Origin: CALNZV01 sp942491115
GTDB lineage: Bacteria; Desulfobacterota; Desulfobacteria; Desulfobacterales; UBA5852
Reading direction: 5' to 3'
NCBI GenBank assembly: GCA_942491115.1
Contig: CALNZV010000008.1
Location: 248,001-312,000, forward strand
Length of the DNA stretch: 64,000 nt
Positions within the stretch are counted from its first letter, which is position 1. Each line of letters begins with the position of its first letter. A model generated the notes under the pieces. The model saw nothing but the letters and a program-made list of their open reading frames with translations, ran no database searches and was not told the DNA's origin. Position numbers and translations under genes: made by a program. Positions 23,178 to 32,470 of this stretch are shown here, piece by piece.

Positions 23178-24194
23178 TCATCTCCTGCCCGGATCGCCTT
23201 TTCCCTGGATCAGGGCTTCCGGATGGCGTTCTAGATATTCGCTTAAGGAACGCACCGATTGAAGGGCACCGGTGAGTTCGGAGAGGGATTGGTTGAGCCG
23301 GTAGCGAAGCTCCGAGCGTTCGCCGACGAGGGTTTCGATGCCATCCAGGGACTGCTGGGCTCTGTCGAGCATAGCCTGGGCCTCTCCCAGGGTTCGCCGA
23401 ACATCCCCGCTGAGGGGATCCACCTGCTTGTCCACATGGCGCAGCAGCCGGCCGGCGTCGTCGACGGCGGTCTTGACGCTGGCACTCAACGGCTCCACCT
23501 GGCGGTCCAGGTTGTTGACCAGACGGCCAGTATCCCCGATCAACTGGTCGGCGTTGGTGAGGGTGCGGTCGACGCTTTTGGCCACGGTGTCGATACTCTG
23601 AAGGGTTTCCTGAAGGCCCTGATCGCTCAGCATTTTCTCGATCCCGGAAACGGCCTTCTCGATGGTATCGAAGATCTTACCGAACTGAATTTTCTCCAGT
23701 ACCTGGGCCAGCCGCTCGATGGTGGACGGGATGGTGGGGATTTCCATGTGCTCGGTGTCGCTGCCCACCAGATTGGCCTGGGTGTCGGGATAGTAGTCCA
23801 TCTCTATGGCCAGCTGACCGGTGACGAGGCTGTCGATGACGAGCTGCGCCCTCAGCCCCTTTTGAATCAATTCCTGCATGAGGTCCCGGTCGTTCCTCTT
23901 GGAATCAAAATCGATTTTGGACCCCACCAGCTCGACAATCACCGGTATCTGAACTGACAGGTCCTCGGAGTTGGTTTGGATGGAGAGCTCCCTCACCGCG
24001 CCCACCTCGACCCCTCGGAACACCACCGGAGACCCCACCTTGAGGCCCTTGACAGACCCCTGGAAAAACAGCACGAACCGATCTTTCTTGACAAAAAACT
24101 GTGCGCCGCCGAACAGGATGACCGCTGCAATCAAGAGCGCGATGCCGCCGATCACGAACCCGCCGATGGCTGTTTTACTGATGGCTTTGGCCAT
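23178..24194 (-). CDS. MlaD/PqiB-type MCE domain lipid-binding protein
   Basis: A 338-residue protein. The start at 24194 (MAKAISKTAIGG) follows GGGAGA. An in-frame ATG at 24224 lacks a ribosome site. One membrane helix (FVIGGIALLIAAVILFGG) is followed by an MCE domain (FVLFFQGSVKGLKVGSPVVF...), then a long helical tail (about 160-330) with repeated LDRQVEPLSASVK and VDKQVDPLSGDVR units that predict a coiled tube or needle. It would carry phospholipids between the MlaE/MlaF complex and the PqiC lipoprotein. The extended helix resembles PqiB or LetB more than short MlaD. Confidence 0.88.
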   Translation of the reverse strand: MAKAISKTAIGGFVIGGIALLIAAVILFGGAQFFVKKDRFVLFFQGSVKGLKVGSPVVFRGVEVGAVRELSIQTNSEDLSVQIPVIVELVGSKIDFDSKRNDRDLMQELIQKGLRAQLVIDSLVTGQLAIEMDYYPDTQANLVGSDTEHMEIPTIPSTIERLAQVLEKIQFGKIFDTIEKAVSGIEKMLSDQGLQETLQSIDTVAKSVDRTLTNADQLIGDTGRLVNNLDRQVEPLSASVKTAVDDAGRLLRHVDKQVDPLSGDVRRTLGEAQAMLDRAQQSLDGIETLVGERSELRYRLNQSLSELTGALQSVRSLSEYLERHPEALIQGKGDPGRR

Positions 24195-24299
24195 GAGTGA
24201 TGTTCTCCCGTTGATGTCCATCAAGGCAACGGCAAGGGCGCTTCGCCCTCACCCGCCCGGAGCAGGTCAAGGTTTGCTGAAACGGGAGGCGGATCACCA

Positions 24300-25055
24300 C
24301 TACTTCTCCCCCCGGGTCAGAAAAGAGCGCACCCTGGGGTCATCGGTGTCGGCCAGAAGCGCTTTGGGATCGCCGTGGGCGATCATGGTGCGGGATTCCG
24401 GGTCGAGAAACACCGAGTTGCTGCCGATGGCGAAAATGCTGGCCAGCTCATGGGTGACCACCACGATGGTGGCGCCGAGGCTCTCCCGCAGTTCAATGAT
24501 GAGGTCGTCCAGCCGCCTGGCGCTCAGGGGATCTAACCCGGCGGACGGCTCATCGAAGAAGAGCACCTCCGGATCCAGAGCCATGGCCCGGGCCAGCCCC
24601 GCCCGCTTTTGCATCCCGCCGCTGATCTCCGACGGGTAGAAGGTTTCGAACCCCCCCAAGCCTACAAGTTCCAGCTTCAGGGACACCAGCTCCCGGATCT
24701 GGTCGGACCCCAGAGGGGTGTACTGCTGAAGAGGCATGGCGACGTTTTCGGCCAAGGTCATGGAACTCCACAGGGCCCCGCTCTGGTAGAGGATGCCGAA
24801 CCGGACCATCATCTGCTTTCTGGCGTCGGGCGGCGTCTCCCAAAAACTCACGTCTCCGTATGATATCCGCCCCGTGGCCGGAGGTTTCAGTCCGATCATG
24901 ATCTTCATGAGGGTGCTCTTGCCGCAGCCGCTGCCCCCCATGATGATGAAGACATCGCCCCGGTTGATCGTGAAATCGAGATCCCGCATCACCACGAAAT
25001 CCCCGTATGCCATGGTCAGATTCGTAACAGTGATGTGGGGTTCGGAAGGCGTCAT
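24300..25055 (-). CDS. mlaF: Mla-type lipid ABC transporter ATPase
   Basis: A 251-residue ABC ATPase. Walker A GGSGCGKSTL, Q-loop YQSGALWSSMT, signature ISGGMQKRAGLARAM, Walker B EVLFFDEPSAGLDP and switch His in VTHELAS all match MlaF (Mkl family). It drives lipid movement through MlaE. An AAAAAGGTGACCC site precedes its ATG, and it sits 25 bases after the permease gene in the same operon. Confidence 0.92.
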   Translation of the reverse strand: MTPSEPHITVTNLTMAYGDFVVMRDLDFTINRGDVFIIMGGSGCGKSTLMKIMIGLKPPATGRISYGDVSFWETPPDARKQMMVRFGILYQSGALWSSMTLAENVAMPLQQYTPLGSDQIRELVSLKLELVGLGGFETFYPSEISGGMQKRAGLARAMALDPEVLFFDEPSAGLDPLSARRLDDLIIELRESLGATIVVVTHELASIFAIGSNSVFLDPESRTMIAHGDPKALLADTDDPRVRSFLTRGEK

Positions 25056-25080
25056 GGGTCACCTTTTTCGGCGTCCACGA

Positions 25081-26217
25081 TCAGACACCGATGACATTAC
25101 AGACGACGGTGATAAGCGCCGTGGCGATCACGATGGCCACGATCCCCGTCACCACGGCCGAGGTGGCGGCATCACCGACGGCGGAGGCGCTGCGGCCGCA
25201 CTCAATGCCCCGCAGACAGCCGGCCAGGGCAACCAGGATGCCGAACACCAGACTCATGAAAAGGCCCACACAGAGATCGTTCACCCCCACCGCCGCCACG
25301 ACCCGCTGAGCATAGGTGGACATGCTGATATCGTAGATACCCGCCGCAACGATCAGCCCCCCCAAGATGCCCATTAAATTGGCGTAGAGACACAAAACGG
25401 GCATCATGAGGGTCAAGGCCATCATCCGGGGGATCACCAGATATTCCATTGGGCTGATCCCCAGGGTTTGAAGGGCATCGATCTCTTCGTTGACCTGCAT
25501 GGTGCCCAGCTGGGCTGCATAGGCGGCACCGGTTCTGCCGGCCATGATGACGCCGGTCATGACGGCCCCCATCTGCCGAACCATCCCGATCCCCACCAGG
25601 TCGGCCACGAACACCTCGGCACCGAAGATCTCCAGCTGCACCAGTCCGATGAAGGCGAGAATGAGGCCCACCAGAAGGCTGATCAGGGATACGATGGGAA
25701 GCGCATGGGCGCCGGCATCCTGGAGAAATATCCATGCGTCGTGGACCCGGAACTGGGCCCTGCCGCGAACCATTCGAAGGGAGGCCACCAGGGCCTCGCC
25801 GATGAATCCCATGAGTTCTCCGCCGGCATTGACAAAGTCGATGAACTCGCCCCCGACGGCCGCCAGAAAGGACTCATGGGTTTCCGAGGAGCGGGCGTCT
25901 TTCTTCGGCGGCACGGCATCGGCAAGGGCGATGAGCCGTTGAACGCCCTCCGGCAGCCCCCCGGGATCCACCTGGATGTGATGGGCCTTGCACAGACGGA
26001 TGACGCCCCGGATATAGGTGATGAGGGTGCTCTCCCAGCCGGCAAGCTGGGAGGCGTTGAACCCAAGGCGCTTGATATGGGGCATCTTCGAGAACTGGGC
26101 CAGGATGTCGGTGACCGGGGGCGCCGGCTCGTGAAGGGTCCAACGGCCGTTGAGGGCGACCACCAGGGTGTCCCCCTCTTCCTGAAAGCGAATCTGGCAA
26201 ATGGTGTCGACTTCCAT
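25081..26217 (-). CDS. mlaE: MlaE-family lipid ABC transporter permease with N-terminal STAS domain
   Basis: A 378-residue inner-membrane protein. The first about 100 residues form a STAS/MlaB-like domain (DTLVVALNGRWTLHE, LGFNASQLAGWES). After a linker comes the MlaE permease (about 130-378) with GRTGAAYAAQLGTMQVNEEIDALQTLGI-type family sequence near residue 230-255. The fusion replaces the separate MlaB subunit of E. coli. It is the first gene of the minus-strand operon MlaE-MlaF-MlaD-PqiC-MscS. Confidence 0.92.
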   Translation of the reverse strand: MEVDTICQIRFQEEGDTLVVALNGRWTLHEPAPPVTDILAQFSKMPHIKRLGFNASQLAGWESTLITYIRGVIRLCKAHHIQVDPGGLPEGVQRLIALADAVPPKKDARSSETHESFLAAVGGEFIDFVNAGGELMGFIGEALVASLRMVRGRAQFRVHDAWIFLQDAGAHALPIVSLISLLVGLILAFIGLVQLEIFGAEVFVADLVGIGMVRQMGAVMTGVIMAGRTGAAYAAQLGTMQVNEEIDALQTLGISPMEYLVIPRMMALTLMMPVLCLYANLMGILGGLIVAAGIYDISMSTYAQRVVAAVGVNDLCVGLFMSLVFGILVALAGCLRGIECGRSASAVGDAATSAVVTGIVAIVIATALITVVCNVIGV

Positions 26218-26717
26218 GAGGTCTTCTACCCGTCGTGTCCGAAAAGCCAGTCACCGCTGACTGTCAGGCGTCGAGGTCTAAGAGGGCGTCAGCAGCCCTA
26301 TGGCTGTCAATGCCGGTGACGGTATCTTCTTCCGGAGCCCCGTTGATCAAGTGATTCGGCTAGGGAGGAGCAGTCCCTGTGGTGCCCCATCCATGCGATA
26401 GATAGCAAATATCGGTTGCCATTTAAAGGGTCGGCACCCATTTTCTTGCCTGACAGGGGTCTTGGAAGGCACGGCACCCCGACATCCATTCAACGCCCCA
26501 GGGGAATGGGGCCGGCGGAGGCTTGAAATATGATGGAAGCGGAGGCCGGCGGCATTGGCTTATCGATAAAGGTCCGGGCAAGGTCAAAACCAATCTGGCA
26601 ACGACGGCGGGAAGCAGATTGAATTTCTCAGCCAACGGCATTCACGGAGGGTGGGGGGCCTTCAAGCCGTTCCTATAAATCGGACGAGGGGCGAGCGGCA
26701 GTGGGTCGACCATTGGG
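26218..26717. other. 500-bp gap upstream of the mlaE gene
   Basis: It holds the promoter region of the lipid-transport operon and the 3' end region of the stress-protein gene. Short frames are open but lack ribosome sites and family similarity. The repeated phrase GCCGGCGGAGGC/GCGGAGGCCGGCGG near 26510-26560 is noted without a function. Confidence 0.3.
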
Positions 26718-27650
26718 TCAGGGGACGATCCACACGGTGCGATTGGTGGATTTTCCAAGGATGTACTGGGTGACGCTGCCGATAAAAAAGCTGCGGTTGG
26801 CCCCGCGCCGGCCCATGACCACGGTGTCGTAGCCGCCGTCAGTCAATTCTTTGAGGATCAGGCCGCCCACACCACCCAAACCGCTTTTGGTCTTGAAATC
26901 GACCTGCTCTTCGGCGATATCGAATTCGGCGAGCCGATGCAGCACCTTGCCGTAGAAGTTGTCGATACATCGAACGTCTTCGGACGCCATCATGTCCTCG
27001 ATCGGCTCCGATATCGCGTCCTCCACATCGATGGGGCAGAAATGGCGCAGTTTGGGCTGCACGTGAAAAAGGAAAAAACGAATCTCTTTTCTTCCGGCCA
27101 ACATGAATGCCACGTGATCCACGGCCCTGAGCGAGCTCATGGACCCATCCACCGGCATAAAAATCCGGTTAGGAGCGATGTCTCCGTCCACCATCCAGAC
27201 CGGAAGGACCTGGGACTGCTGGGCAATCGTGTTTGAAACGCTGCCGAAAAGGGCGTCCTGAAGGCCGGACACCCCTCGTCTGCCGAGGACGATGGCATCC
27301 AATCGACGCTCGAGGCCGAAATCCAGTATGTCCTTGGCAACCCCAAGATTTCTGGGGGCGGTGTGAATCGAGATTCGGTCCTCTGCGACTCCGCAGGCGA
27401 TCAATTCTCCCGAAAGGCGGGAAAGCAATTGGCGGGAATGCTCCGCGTTTTTGGCGAGCAGTTGGTCGAGGTGGCGCCTGGAGGCCGGCACTTTTTTGAC
27501 CTCCTCCAATAGAAAGTCCGACACAGCGGGTTGGATGTTCAGTAGATCGAAATGAACGGACCCGTCCCCGGCCATCAGTCGGCCGACATATTTGACGGCA
27601 TACTTGGACTGTAGTGAATCGTCGACGGCAATCAGCAGCTTTCGTTCCAT
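26718..27650 (-). CDS. Tandem universal stress protein
   Basis: A 310-residue protein with two Usp domains (about 3-150 and 155-310). Both show the nucleotide-loop signature, GRRGVSGLQDALFGSVSN in the first and MGRRGANRSFFIGSV in the second, so both halves may bind ATP. The ATG at 27650 follows TAGGAGCATATGTG; a GTG just before it is in frame. It is divergent from another tandem Usp gene across a shared promoter region, a common arrangement for stress or starvation response genes. Confidence 0.88.
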   Translation of the reverse strand: MERKLLIAVDDSLQSKYAVKYVGRLMAGDGSVHFDLLNIQPAVSDFLLEEVKKVPASRRHLDQLLAKNAEHSRQLLSRLSGELIACGVAEDRISIHTAPRNLGVAKDILDFGLERRLDAIVLGRRGVSGLQDALFGSVSNTIAQQSQVLPVWMVDGDIAPNRIFMPVDGSMSSLRAVDHVAFMLAGRKEIRFFLFHVQPKLRHFCPIDVEDAISEPIEDMMASEDVRCIDNFYGKVLHRLAEFDIAEEQVDFKTKSGLGGVGGLILKELTDGGYDTVVMGRRGANRSFFIGSVTQYILGKSTNRTVWIVP

Positions 27651-28087
27651 CACATATGCTCCTATAAAAGGCGGATCGAATTGTCGCCAGGCGATGAAAA
27701 CAGATCGATAGCAGGAGCGGGCGGAAATCCGTTATAATGGCAATGAGAATGGATTACTACCCTGTAGAGTTCATCGTTAGTAGAAGAACTATTTTCTTCT
27801 AATGAAAAATGAAGATAGGATTCCAATACGGGTTGTCAAGCAGCCGGAAATCGATGTCAAACCATATTTAACCCATGGGAATCGTATGCAATAAAAACAG
27901 TGTGGCTCTCCTCTATTCCGTCGAGCCGCACCCGGGTCTGTCCGATGCCATCCGACACCCGTTTCACGACAGCAAATCGTCTGTTCTCTGCTTGCCAAAT
28001 GGAAAACCGTCTCCATATATGTGGTGAAGGATGTTGCCCAGTCCCTGATGGCCCGACCCCTTTGACTATCGCCGGAGGACTCAACAA
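27651..28087. promoter_or_regulatory. Divergent promoter region between two Usp genes, with a palindrome
   Basis: This AT-richer region serves both flanking starts. TAGAAGAA (27781-27788) and TTCTTCTA (27794-27801) form an 8-bp inverted repeat with a five-base spacer, which could be an operator. GTTATAATGG near 27731 contains a TATAAT-like -10 box. No coding region is convincing. Confidence 0.35.
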
Positions 28088-29035
28088 ATGAAACGGTTTC
28101 AAAACATCTTGATGGTATACAACGACAAAGCGGATCACCGCCCCGCCCTGGCCCATGTCATCGCACTCGCCGAGCGGACGGGCGCCCGTCTGACCCTGGT
28201 CGATGTGGTGGAAGATCTGGGCTTCGACCTGAGGCTCCTCCGCAGACCATTCAACATTAAATCCCTGCGAGCCGAACTGCTGAACGAACGAAAAGAACAG
28301 CTGGAGGCGTCCGTCAGAGAGATCGTCGGAAACCGGGCGACCATCGCGGCAAAGGTCCTGACCGGCAACGCACCCATCGCCATCATCAAAGAGGTGCTTC
28401 AAAAGGGCCACGACCTGGTCGTCAAATCCGCAGTTGGACCGGATACCGGATTCGGAAGCCGACTCTTCGGCAGCACCGCAATCAAACTGATGCGCAAGTG
28501 CCCCGTGCCGGTCTGGGCAATCAAACCCTCCCCTGAAATCCGGTTTCGAAACATCCTGGCGGCGGTCGATCCCATAGCCTCGCCTGACGGCGACGATCGC
28601 CTGAACGATCTCATCGTCTCACTGGCGTCATCCATCGCCAGATCCGAAGGGGCTCATCTCGACCTTCTTCATTGCTGGCGGCTTCAGGGAGAATCCCTGT
28701 TGTCCAGCGGCCGTACGCGCATCCCCGAAGCGGCCTTCAATGACCTCCTCGAGGAATCGGAGAACCAGACCCGTCTCAGATTCGACAACCTCGTCCACTC
28801 CCACTCCCTCGAGGGCGTCGAAGTGGACGCTCATCTCGAAAGGGGTCACGTCGGGCTGATCCTGCCCGCCTTCATCGAAGCGGAAGGGATCGATCTGGTG
28901 GTGATGGGGACCCTGTCGAGAACCGGAGTCACCGGTCTGATCGCCGGGAACACGGCTGAAAAGGTCTTTTATTCGGCCGACTGCTCCGTTCTGGCCGTGA
29001 AACCGCCCGATTTCGTCTCACCGGTCACCCTCTGA
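28088..29035 (+). CDS. Tandem universal stress protein, UspE-like
   Basis: A 315-residue protein with two Usp domains (about 1-145 and 155-310). The first half has DLVVKSAVGPDTGFGSRLFGSTA, split here around residues 117-140, and the second ends VVMGTLSRTGVTGLIAGNTAE. That loop is close to UspE, where the motif is less canonical for ATP. The ATG follows GGAGGACTCAACAA. Its last 18 bases overlap the end of the convergent mrpG gene. Confidence 0.88.
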   Translation: MKRFQNILMVYNDKADHRPALAHVIALAERTGARLTLVDVVEDLGFDLRLLRRPFNIKSLRAELLNERKEQLEASVREIVGNRATIAAKVLTGNAPIAIIKEVLQKGHDLVVKSAVGPDTGFGSRLFGSTAIKLMRKCPVPVWAIKPSPEIRFRNILAAVDPIASPDGDDRLNDLIVSLASSIARSEGAHLDLLHCWRLQGESLLSSGRTRIPEAAFNDLLEESENQTRLRFDNLVHSHSLEGVEVDAHLERGHVGLILPAFIEAEGIDLVVMGTLSRTGVTGLIAGNTAEKVFYSADCSVLAVKPPDFVSPVTL

Positions 29036-29380
29036 CCCGTCGCCGTCGTTCCGCCTGCCCAGATCGTCGTCGAGTTGATCGATCCAGGTCGCCTTCCACA
29101 AGCGGATGCCGGTGCGATGGGCCGCTCTGCCGATGAGGTGGGCTGCCACGGGAGCCGTCAGAAGAAGAAAGACGATGACCATTGCCGCCCTCAGTGATGT
29201 GGCGGTTTCTCTGAAGTGAAGCCCTACGGCGATCACGATAAGACCGGCTCCCAGGGTGCCCGCCTTCGTGGCGGCGTGCATGCGGATCAGGGTGTCGGGC
29301 AGACGCACCATCCCGACGGCCGAGAGAAAGGCCAGCAAGCCGCCGACGATCAGGAGCATTCCCACCAGGATATCCATCAT
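29018..29380 (-). CDS. mrpG: Mrp antiporter subunit MrpG
   Basis: A 120-residue protein with three membrane helices (about 5-25, 38-60, 65-88). The core VGMVRLPDTLIRMHAATKAGTLG is characteristic of MrpG/MnhG. Two adjacent ATGs (29380, 29377) follow AGGAGTC. It overlaps mrpF and is the last gene of the operon. MrpG is a small essential subunit of the multi-protein Na+(K+)/H+ antiporter. Confidence 0.9.
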   Translation of the reverse strand: MMDILVGMLLIVGGLLAFLSAVGMVRLPDTLIRMHAATKAGTLGAGLIVIAVGLHFRETATSLRAAMVIVFLLLTAPVAAHLIGRAAHRTGIRLWKATWIDQLDDDLGRRNDGDGSEGDR

Positions 29381-29697
29381 GACTCCTCCCCCTCCTCGGA
29401 CGGCGGTCGGCGATTGGCGGTCGATCGCTCCAGGTAGCGCGCGAGAGCGACGGTTCCCAGAAACGCCACCAACCCATAGGCGATGGCCACATCCAGGTAG
29501 GCAGACTCCTCGGCATAGACCGAAAACGCCGCGAGAAACGCCACGATCAAGACGGAAATGAGATCCAAGGCCACGATACGGTCGGCGGAATCCGGTCCCT
29601 TGACCAGTCGAAACAAGGCCAGGAGAACGGCGGCCGCCAGCAGGTCGAGGGCGACGACGGCGGCAACGGACATCCAGTCGGCGGTGCTGACGATCAT
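29377..29697 (-). CDS. mrpF: Mrp antiporter subunit MrpF
   Basis: A 106-residue protein with three hydrophobic helices. The family stretch RLVKGPDSADRIVALDLIS precedes the second helix, as in MrpF/MnhF. ATGA overlaps link it to mrpE upstream and mrpG downstream. In bacteria MrpF is part of the membrane complex that exchanges sodium for protons. Confidence 0.9.
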   Translation of the reverse strand: MIVSTADWMSVAAVVALDLLAAAVLLALFRLVKGPDSADRIVALDLISVLIVAFLAAFSVYAEESAYLDVAIAYGLVAFLGTVALARYLERSTANRRPPSEEGEES

Positions 29698-30167
29698 CGA
29701 ACAGCCTCCAGAATCCGTTTCTCCAGTCCATCCTTGATTTCCCGCTTAGCCGCTTCGACGTCGTCGAGAAACATGAAGTGAACGTAAAGGGTTCTGCGGT
29801 CGTCGGAGAGATCTAAGCTCAGGGTGCCGGGAGTGAGAGAGATCAGGTTGGCGACCAGCATGATTTCAAAATCGGTCTTCGCATCCAGGGGAATGCCCAC
29901 GATGCCGGGTCGACTGCGGGTGGCCGGGGTGACGATGTCCCAGAGCACCCGGACATTGGAGCGAATCAGCTCCATGAAAAAGGTGATTCCCAGGTGCAGC
30001 ACCCGAAAGACGCGCCCGAAATAGGTCGATTCGCCATAAAGGGGGCGTGAGATCCACAGAGCCAGGTAACCAACGGCGAAGCCGGCCCCGAGCCCACTCA
30101 AGCTCCAGTCCCCCAGGACTGCCGTGAAACCGAAGGCCAAGAAGAGATTGATCACGAAGAGGTTCAT
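29694..30167 (-). CDS. mrpE: Mrp antiporter subunit MrpE
   Basis: A 157-residue protein. The start at 30167 overlaps the mrpD stop; an ATG further upstream in the same frame lies inside mrpD. Two N-terminal helices precede the MrpE signature region VANLISLTPGTLSLDLSDD and the ending HFMFLDD. The subunit stabilises assembly of the antiporter. Confidence 0.9.
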   Translation of the reverse strand: MNLFVINLFLAFGFTAVLGDWSLSGLGAGFAVGYLALWISRPLYGESTYFGRVFRVLHLGITFFMELIRSNVRVLWDIVTPATRSRPGIVGIPLDAKTDFEIMLVANLISLTPGTLSLDLSDDRRTLYVHFMFLDDVEAAKREIKDGLEKRILEAVR

Positions 30168-31663
30168 GGGCCTGCTCCCAGCACCGCCATGACATAGCGT
30201 TCGGGGGTCGTCAGGTCTTCCGCCGCCATCAGGGCATACCCCATGAAGGGTTCGGCCCACACCCCCAGCGCCACGGTAACCAGAGCCATGGTGGCTATGG
30301 GCGCCATGAGCCAGATCACCGAAGACGACGACACGGCGGGTGCCTCCCCCGCCGGGGATGCCGAGGGTTTCCAGAACGCTTCGTTCCAGATCTTCGTCAT
30401 GGAGTAGACAGTCATCAGGCCGACAGCCGCCGCCGCAGCCGCCACCAGAGGCATGTTCGCTTCAAGGCTTGCGCGGATCAACGCCATCTTGGCCCAGAAT
30501 CCCGACAGGGGGGGAAAGCCGGCCAGTGAAAACGCCGGAATGAAAAAGGCCAGGGTCAGCACCCGTCGGGAGTCGAAGAGGCCGCCGAGCCGCTCCAACT
30601 CGAAGCTGCCGCCCATACGCCTCATGACCCCGGAGATGAAAAAAAGATTCGCTTTGACCACGATGTGGTGAAGCAGGTAGAACACAGCCCCCCCGATCGC
30701 CAGCGGCGTATAGAGAGCCAGCCCCAGCACCATGTAGCCCACCTGACTGATGATGTGAAAAGAGAGAATCCGTCGGACATCCCCCTGGGCGGCTGCGCCC
30801 AAGACCCCGGTGATCATGGTCATGACCGCCAAAACGAGCAGAAGGGTGTGGGTGAATGACGTGTCCGTGACGAACACCAGGGTGTAGAGGCGGAGCAGTG
30901 CATAGACCCCGACCTTGGTCAGCAGTCCGGCGAAGACGGCAGTGACGGTGACCGGGGGTGTATGGTAGGCCGCCGGCAGCCAGAAAAACAGGGGGAAGAG
31001 CGCCGCCTTGATCCCAAAGGCCATGAGGAAGAGACCGGACACCAACAGTAGCAGGCCCCGGTTGTCCACGGCGGCCACTTTCATATGGAGATCCGCCAGG
31101 TTCAGGGTTCCCGTGAGCCCGTAGAGAAGTCCGACCCCGGACAGAAAAAGCAACGTAGCCACCAGGTTGATGGCCACGTATTTCACCCCGCCGTCGAGCT
31201 GGGCCCGGCTCTGCCCCAGCACCAGCAGGGCGAAGGAGGCCATCAACATCACCTCGAACCAGACGTAGAGGTTGAAGAGGTCCCCGGCCAGAAACGCTCC
31301 GCAGATGGCCCCCACCAGGACCTGCAAAAACCCGTGGAAACCACCTTCCTGGAGAGGTTCTGGGATATCCGAGCGGGCGTAGACCACGGCGCAGAGACCC
31401 ACGAATCCGGTGATCGCCGTCAGCATCGCGCTCAGCCGGTCGGCGACCAGGGTGATGCCGAAGGGGGCCGGCCAGTTGCCCATTTGGGAGACCAGGATCC
31501 CCCGATCGGCGACCTCGGCCAGAAGCAGGAGAACGATCGCGAAGTGAACCACCGCCCCCGTCAGACTGATGGCATGTCGGAAGCGCCAGCGCCGGCCCGC
31601 GGCAAGGGTGGCCACCGCCGTCAGGAAAGGCACCACGATGGGCCAGTGAAGCGCGACCGTCAT
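30164..31663 (-). CDS. mrpD: Mrp antiporter subunit MrpD
   Basis: A 499-residue membrane protein with about 14 helices, of the proton-conducting NuoM/N type. Characteristic pieces include YVWFEVMLMASFALLVLG, GIKAALFPLFFWLPAAYHTPP with the conserved lysine, and LSFHIISQVGYMVLGL. It is one of the two likely ion-translocating subunits (with MrpA). It overlaps mrpC and mrpE by four bases each. Confidence 0.92.
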   Translation of the reverse strand: MTVALHWPIVVPFLTAVATLAAGRRWRFRHAISLTGAVVHFAIVLLLLAEVADRGILVSQMGNWPAPFGITLVADRLSAMLTAITGFVGLCAVVYARSDIPEPLQEGGFHGFLQVLVGAICGAFLAGDLFNLYVWFEVMLMASFALLVLGQSRAQLDGGVKYVAINLVATLLFLSGVGLLYGLTGTLNLADLHMKVAAVDNRGLLLLVSGLFLMAFGIKAALFPLFFWLPAAYHTPPVTVTAVFAGLLTKVGVYALLRLYTLVFVTDTSFTHTLLLVLAVMTMITGVLGAAAQGDVRRILSFHIISQVGYMVLGLALYTPLAIGGAVFYLLHHIVVKANLFFISGVMRRMGGSFELERLGGLFDSRRVLTLAFFIPAFSLAGFPPLSGFWAKMALIRASLEANMPLVAAAAAAVGLMTVYSMTKIWNEAFWKPSASPAGEAPAVSSSSVIWLMAPIATMALVTVALGVWAEPFMGYALMAAEDLTTPERYVMAVLGAGP

Positions 31664-32061
31664 GGAGACCCCTCCTCTTTTGACATGACGCCATCTTTTA
31701 GAGCCGCCCGGGGCTCCGCCACGCGCATGGCTTCGGTGTCTGCGGTGCCCAGCGCATTTCCGGCCCGATAGAAGAGAACGAACACGAAGGTCAATAGTGC
31801 AAAGCCGATGACGATGGCGGTCAACACGAGGGCCTGGGGCAGGGCGTTGGCCATGTCTCCGGGGAGGCCCGGGGCGCCGTCGGGGATGATCGGCGGCCGC
31901 GCTCCGCTCCGGGCCACCTGACCCGCGGCGAATATCAGCAGATTGACGGCGTTGCTGGCCAGAACCAGACCGAAGATGAACCGTACCAGGTGCCGGGAGA
32001 GCATCAAATAGACGCTTCCGGTGACCAGGACCCCGACGATGACCGCCAGCAGTGTTTCCAT
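31660..32061 (-). CDS. mrpC: Mrp antiporter subunit MrpC
   Basis: A 133-residue NuoK-like protein with three helices. The conserved segment FGLVLASNAVNLLIFAAG (helix 2) and the DALPQALVLTAIVI-like segment ANALPQALVLTAIVIGFA (helix 3) match MrpC/MnhC. It lies four bases after mrpB and overlaps mrpD. Confidence 0.9.
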   Translation of the reverse strand: METLLAVIVGVLVTGSVYLMLSRHLVRFIFGLVLASNAVNLLIFAAGQVARSGARPPIIPDGAPGLPGDMANALPQALVLTAIVIGFALLTFVFVLFYRAGNALGTADTEAMRVAEPRAALKDGVMSKEEGSP

Positions 32062-32065
32062 GGCT

Positions 32066-32470
32066 TCAGCCCTCCTCCAAGGCCAGCAGCAGGGATAAAA
32101 TGGCGCCGAAAACCGTTAAGAACACCCCCACGTCGAAAAGAAGGGGCGTTCCGAGGGTCGGCATCTCCGACCCCGGTTGCCACCAAAGTCCTGTCATGAA
32201 CGGATGGCCGGTGACGACCGCAGGAAGGCCGGAAAAGATCGCGACGCATAGCCCGGCGGCGGCAAGCCGTCGGGGGTCCATCCACAATGCCCGCTTGACG
32301 GCATCCGGACCCTCGACGATGGAGACAAGGGCAAAGGCAACGGCGGCAACGAGGGCGCCGGAAAAGCCGCCTCCCGGGGCGTTGTGTCCCCGGAACAGCA
32401 GGTAAACCGCAAACACGAGCATCAGACCAACGATGAGGCGGGTGGCCGCCTGAAGAATCAGTGACCTCAT
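32066..32470 (-). CDS. mrpB: Mrp antiporter subunit MrpB
   Basis: A 134-residue protein with four helices. GHNAPGGGFSGALVAAVAFAL is the MrpB/MnhB hallmark (helix 2), and the end has PLLFDVGVFLTVFGAILSL. The start at 32470 overlaps the mrpA stop. The frame is open further upstream inside mrpA, which is shadow. Confidence 0.9.
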   Translation of the reverse strand: MRSLILQAATRLIVGLMLVFAVYLLFRGHNAPGGGFSGALVAAVAFALVSIVEGPDAVKRALWMDPRRLAAAGLCVAIFSGLPAVVTGHPFMTGLWWQPGSEMPTLGTPLLFDVGVFLTVFGAILSLLLALEEG

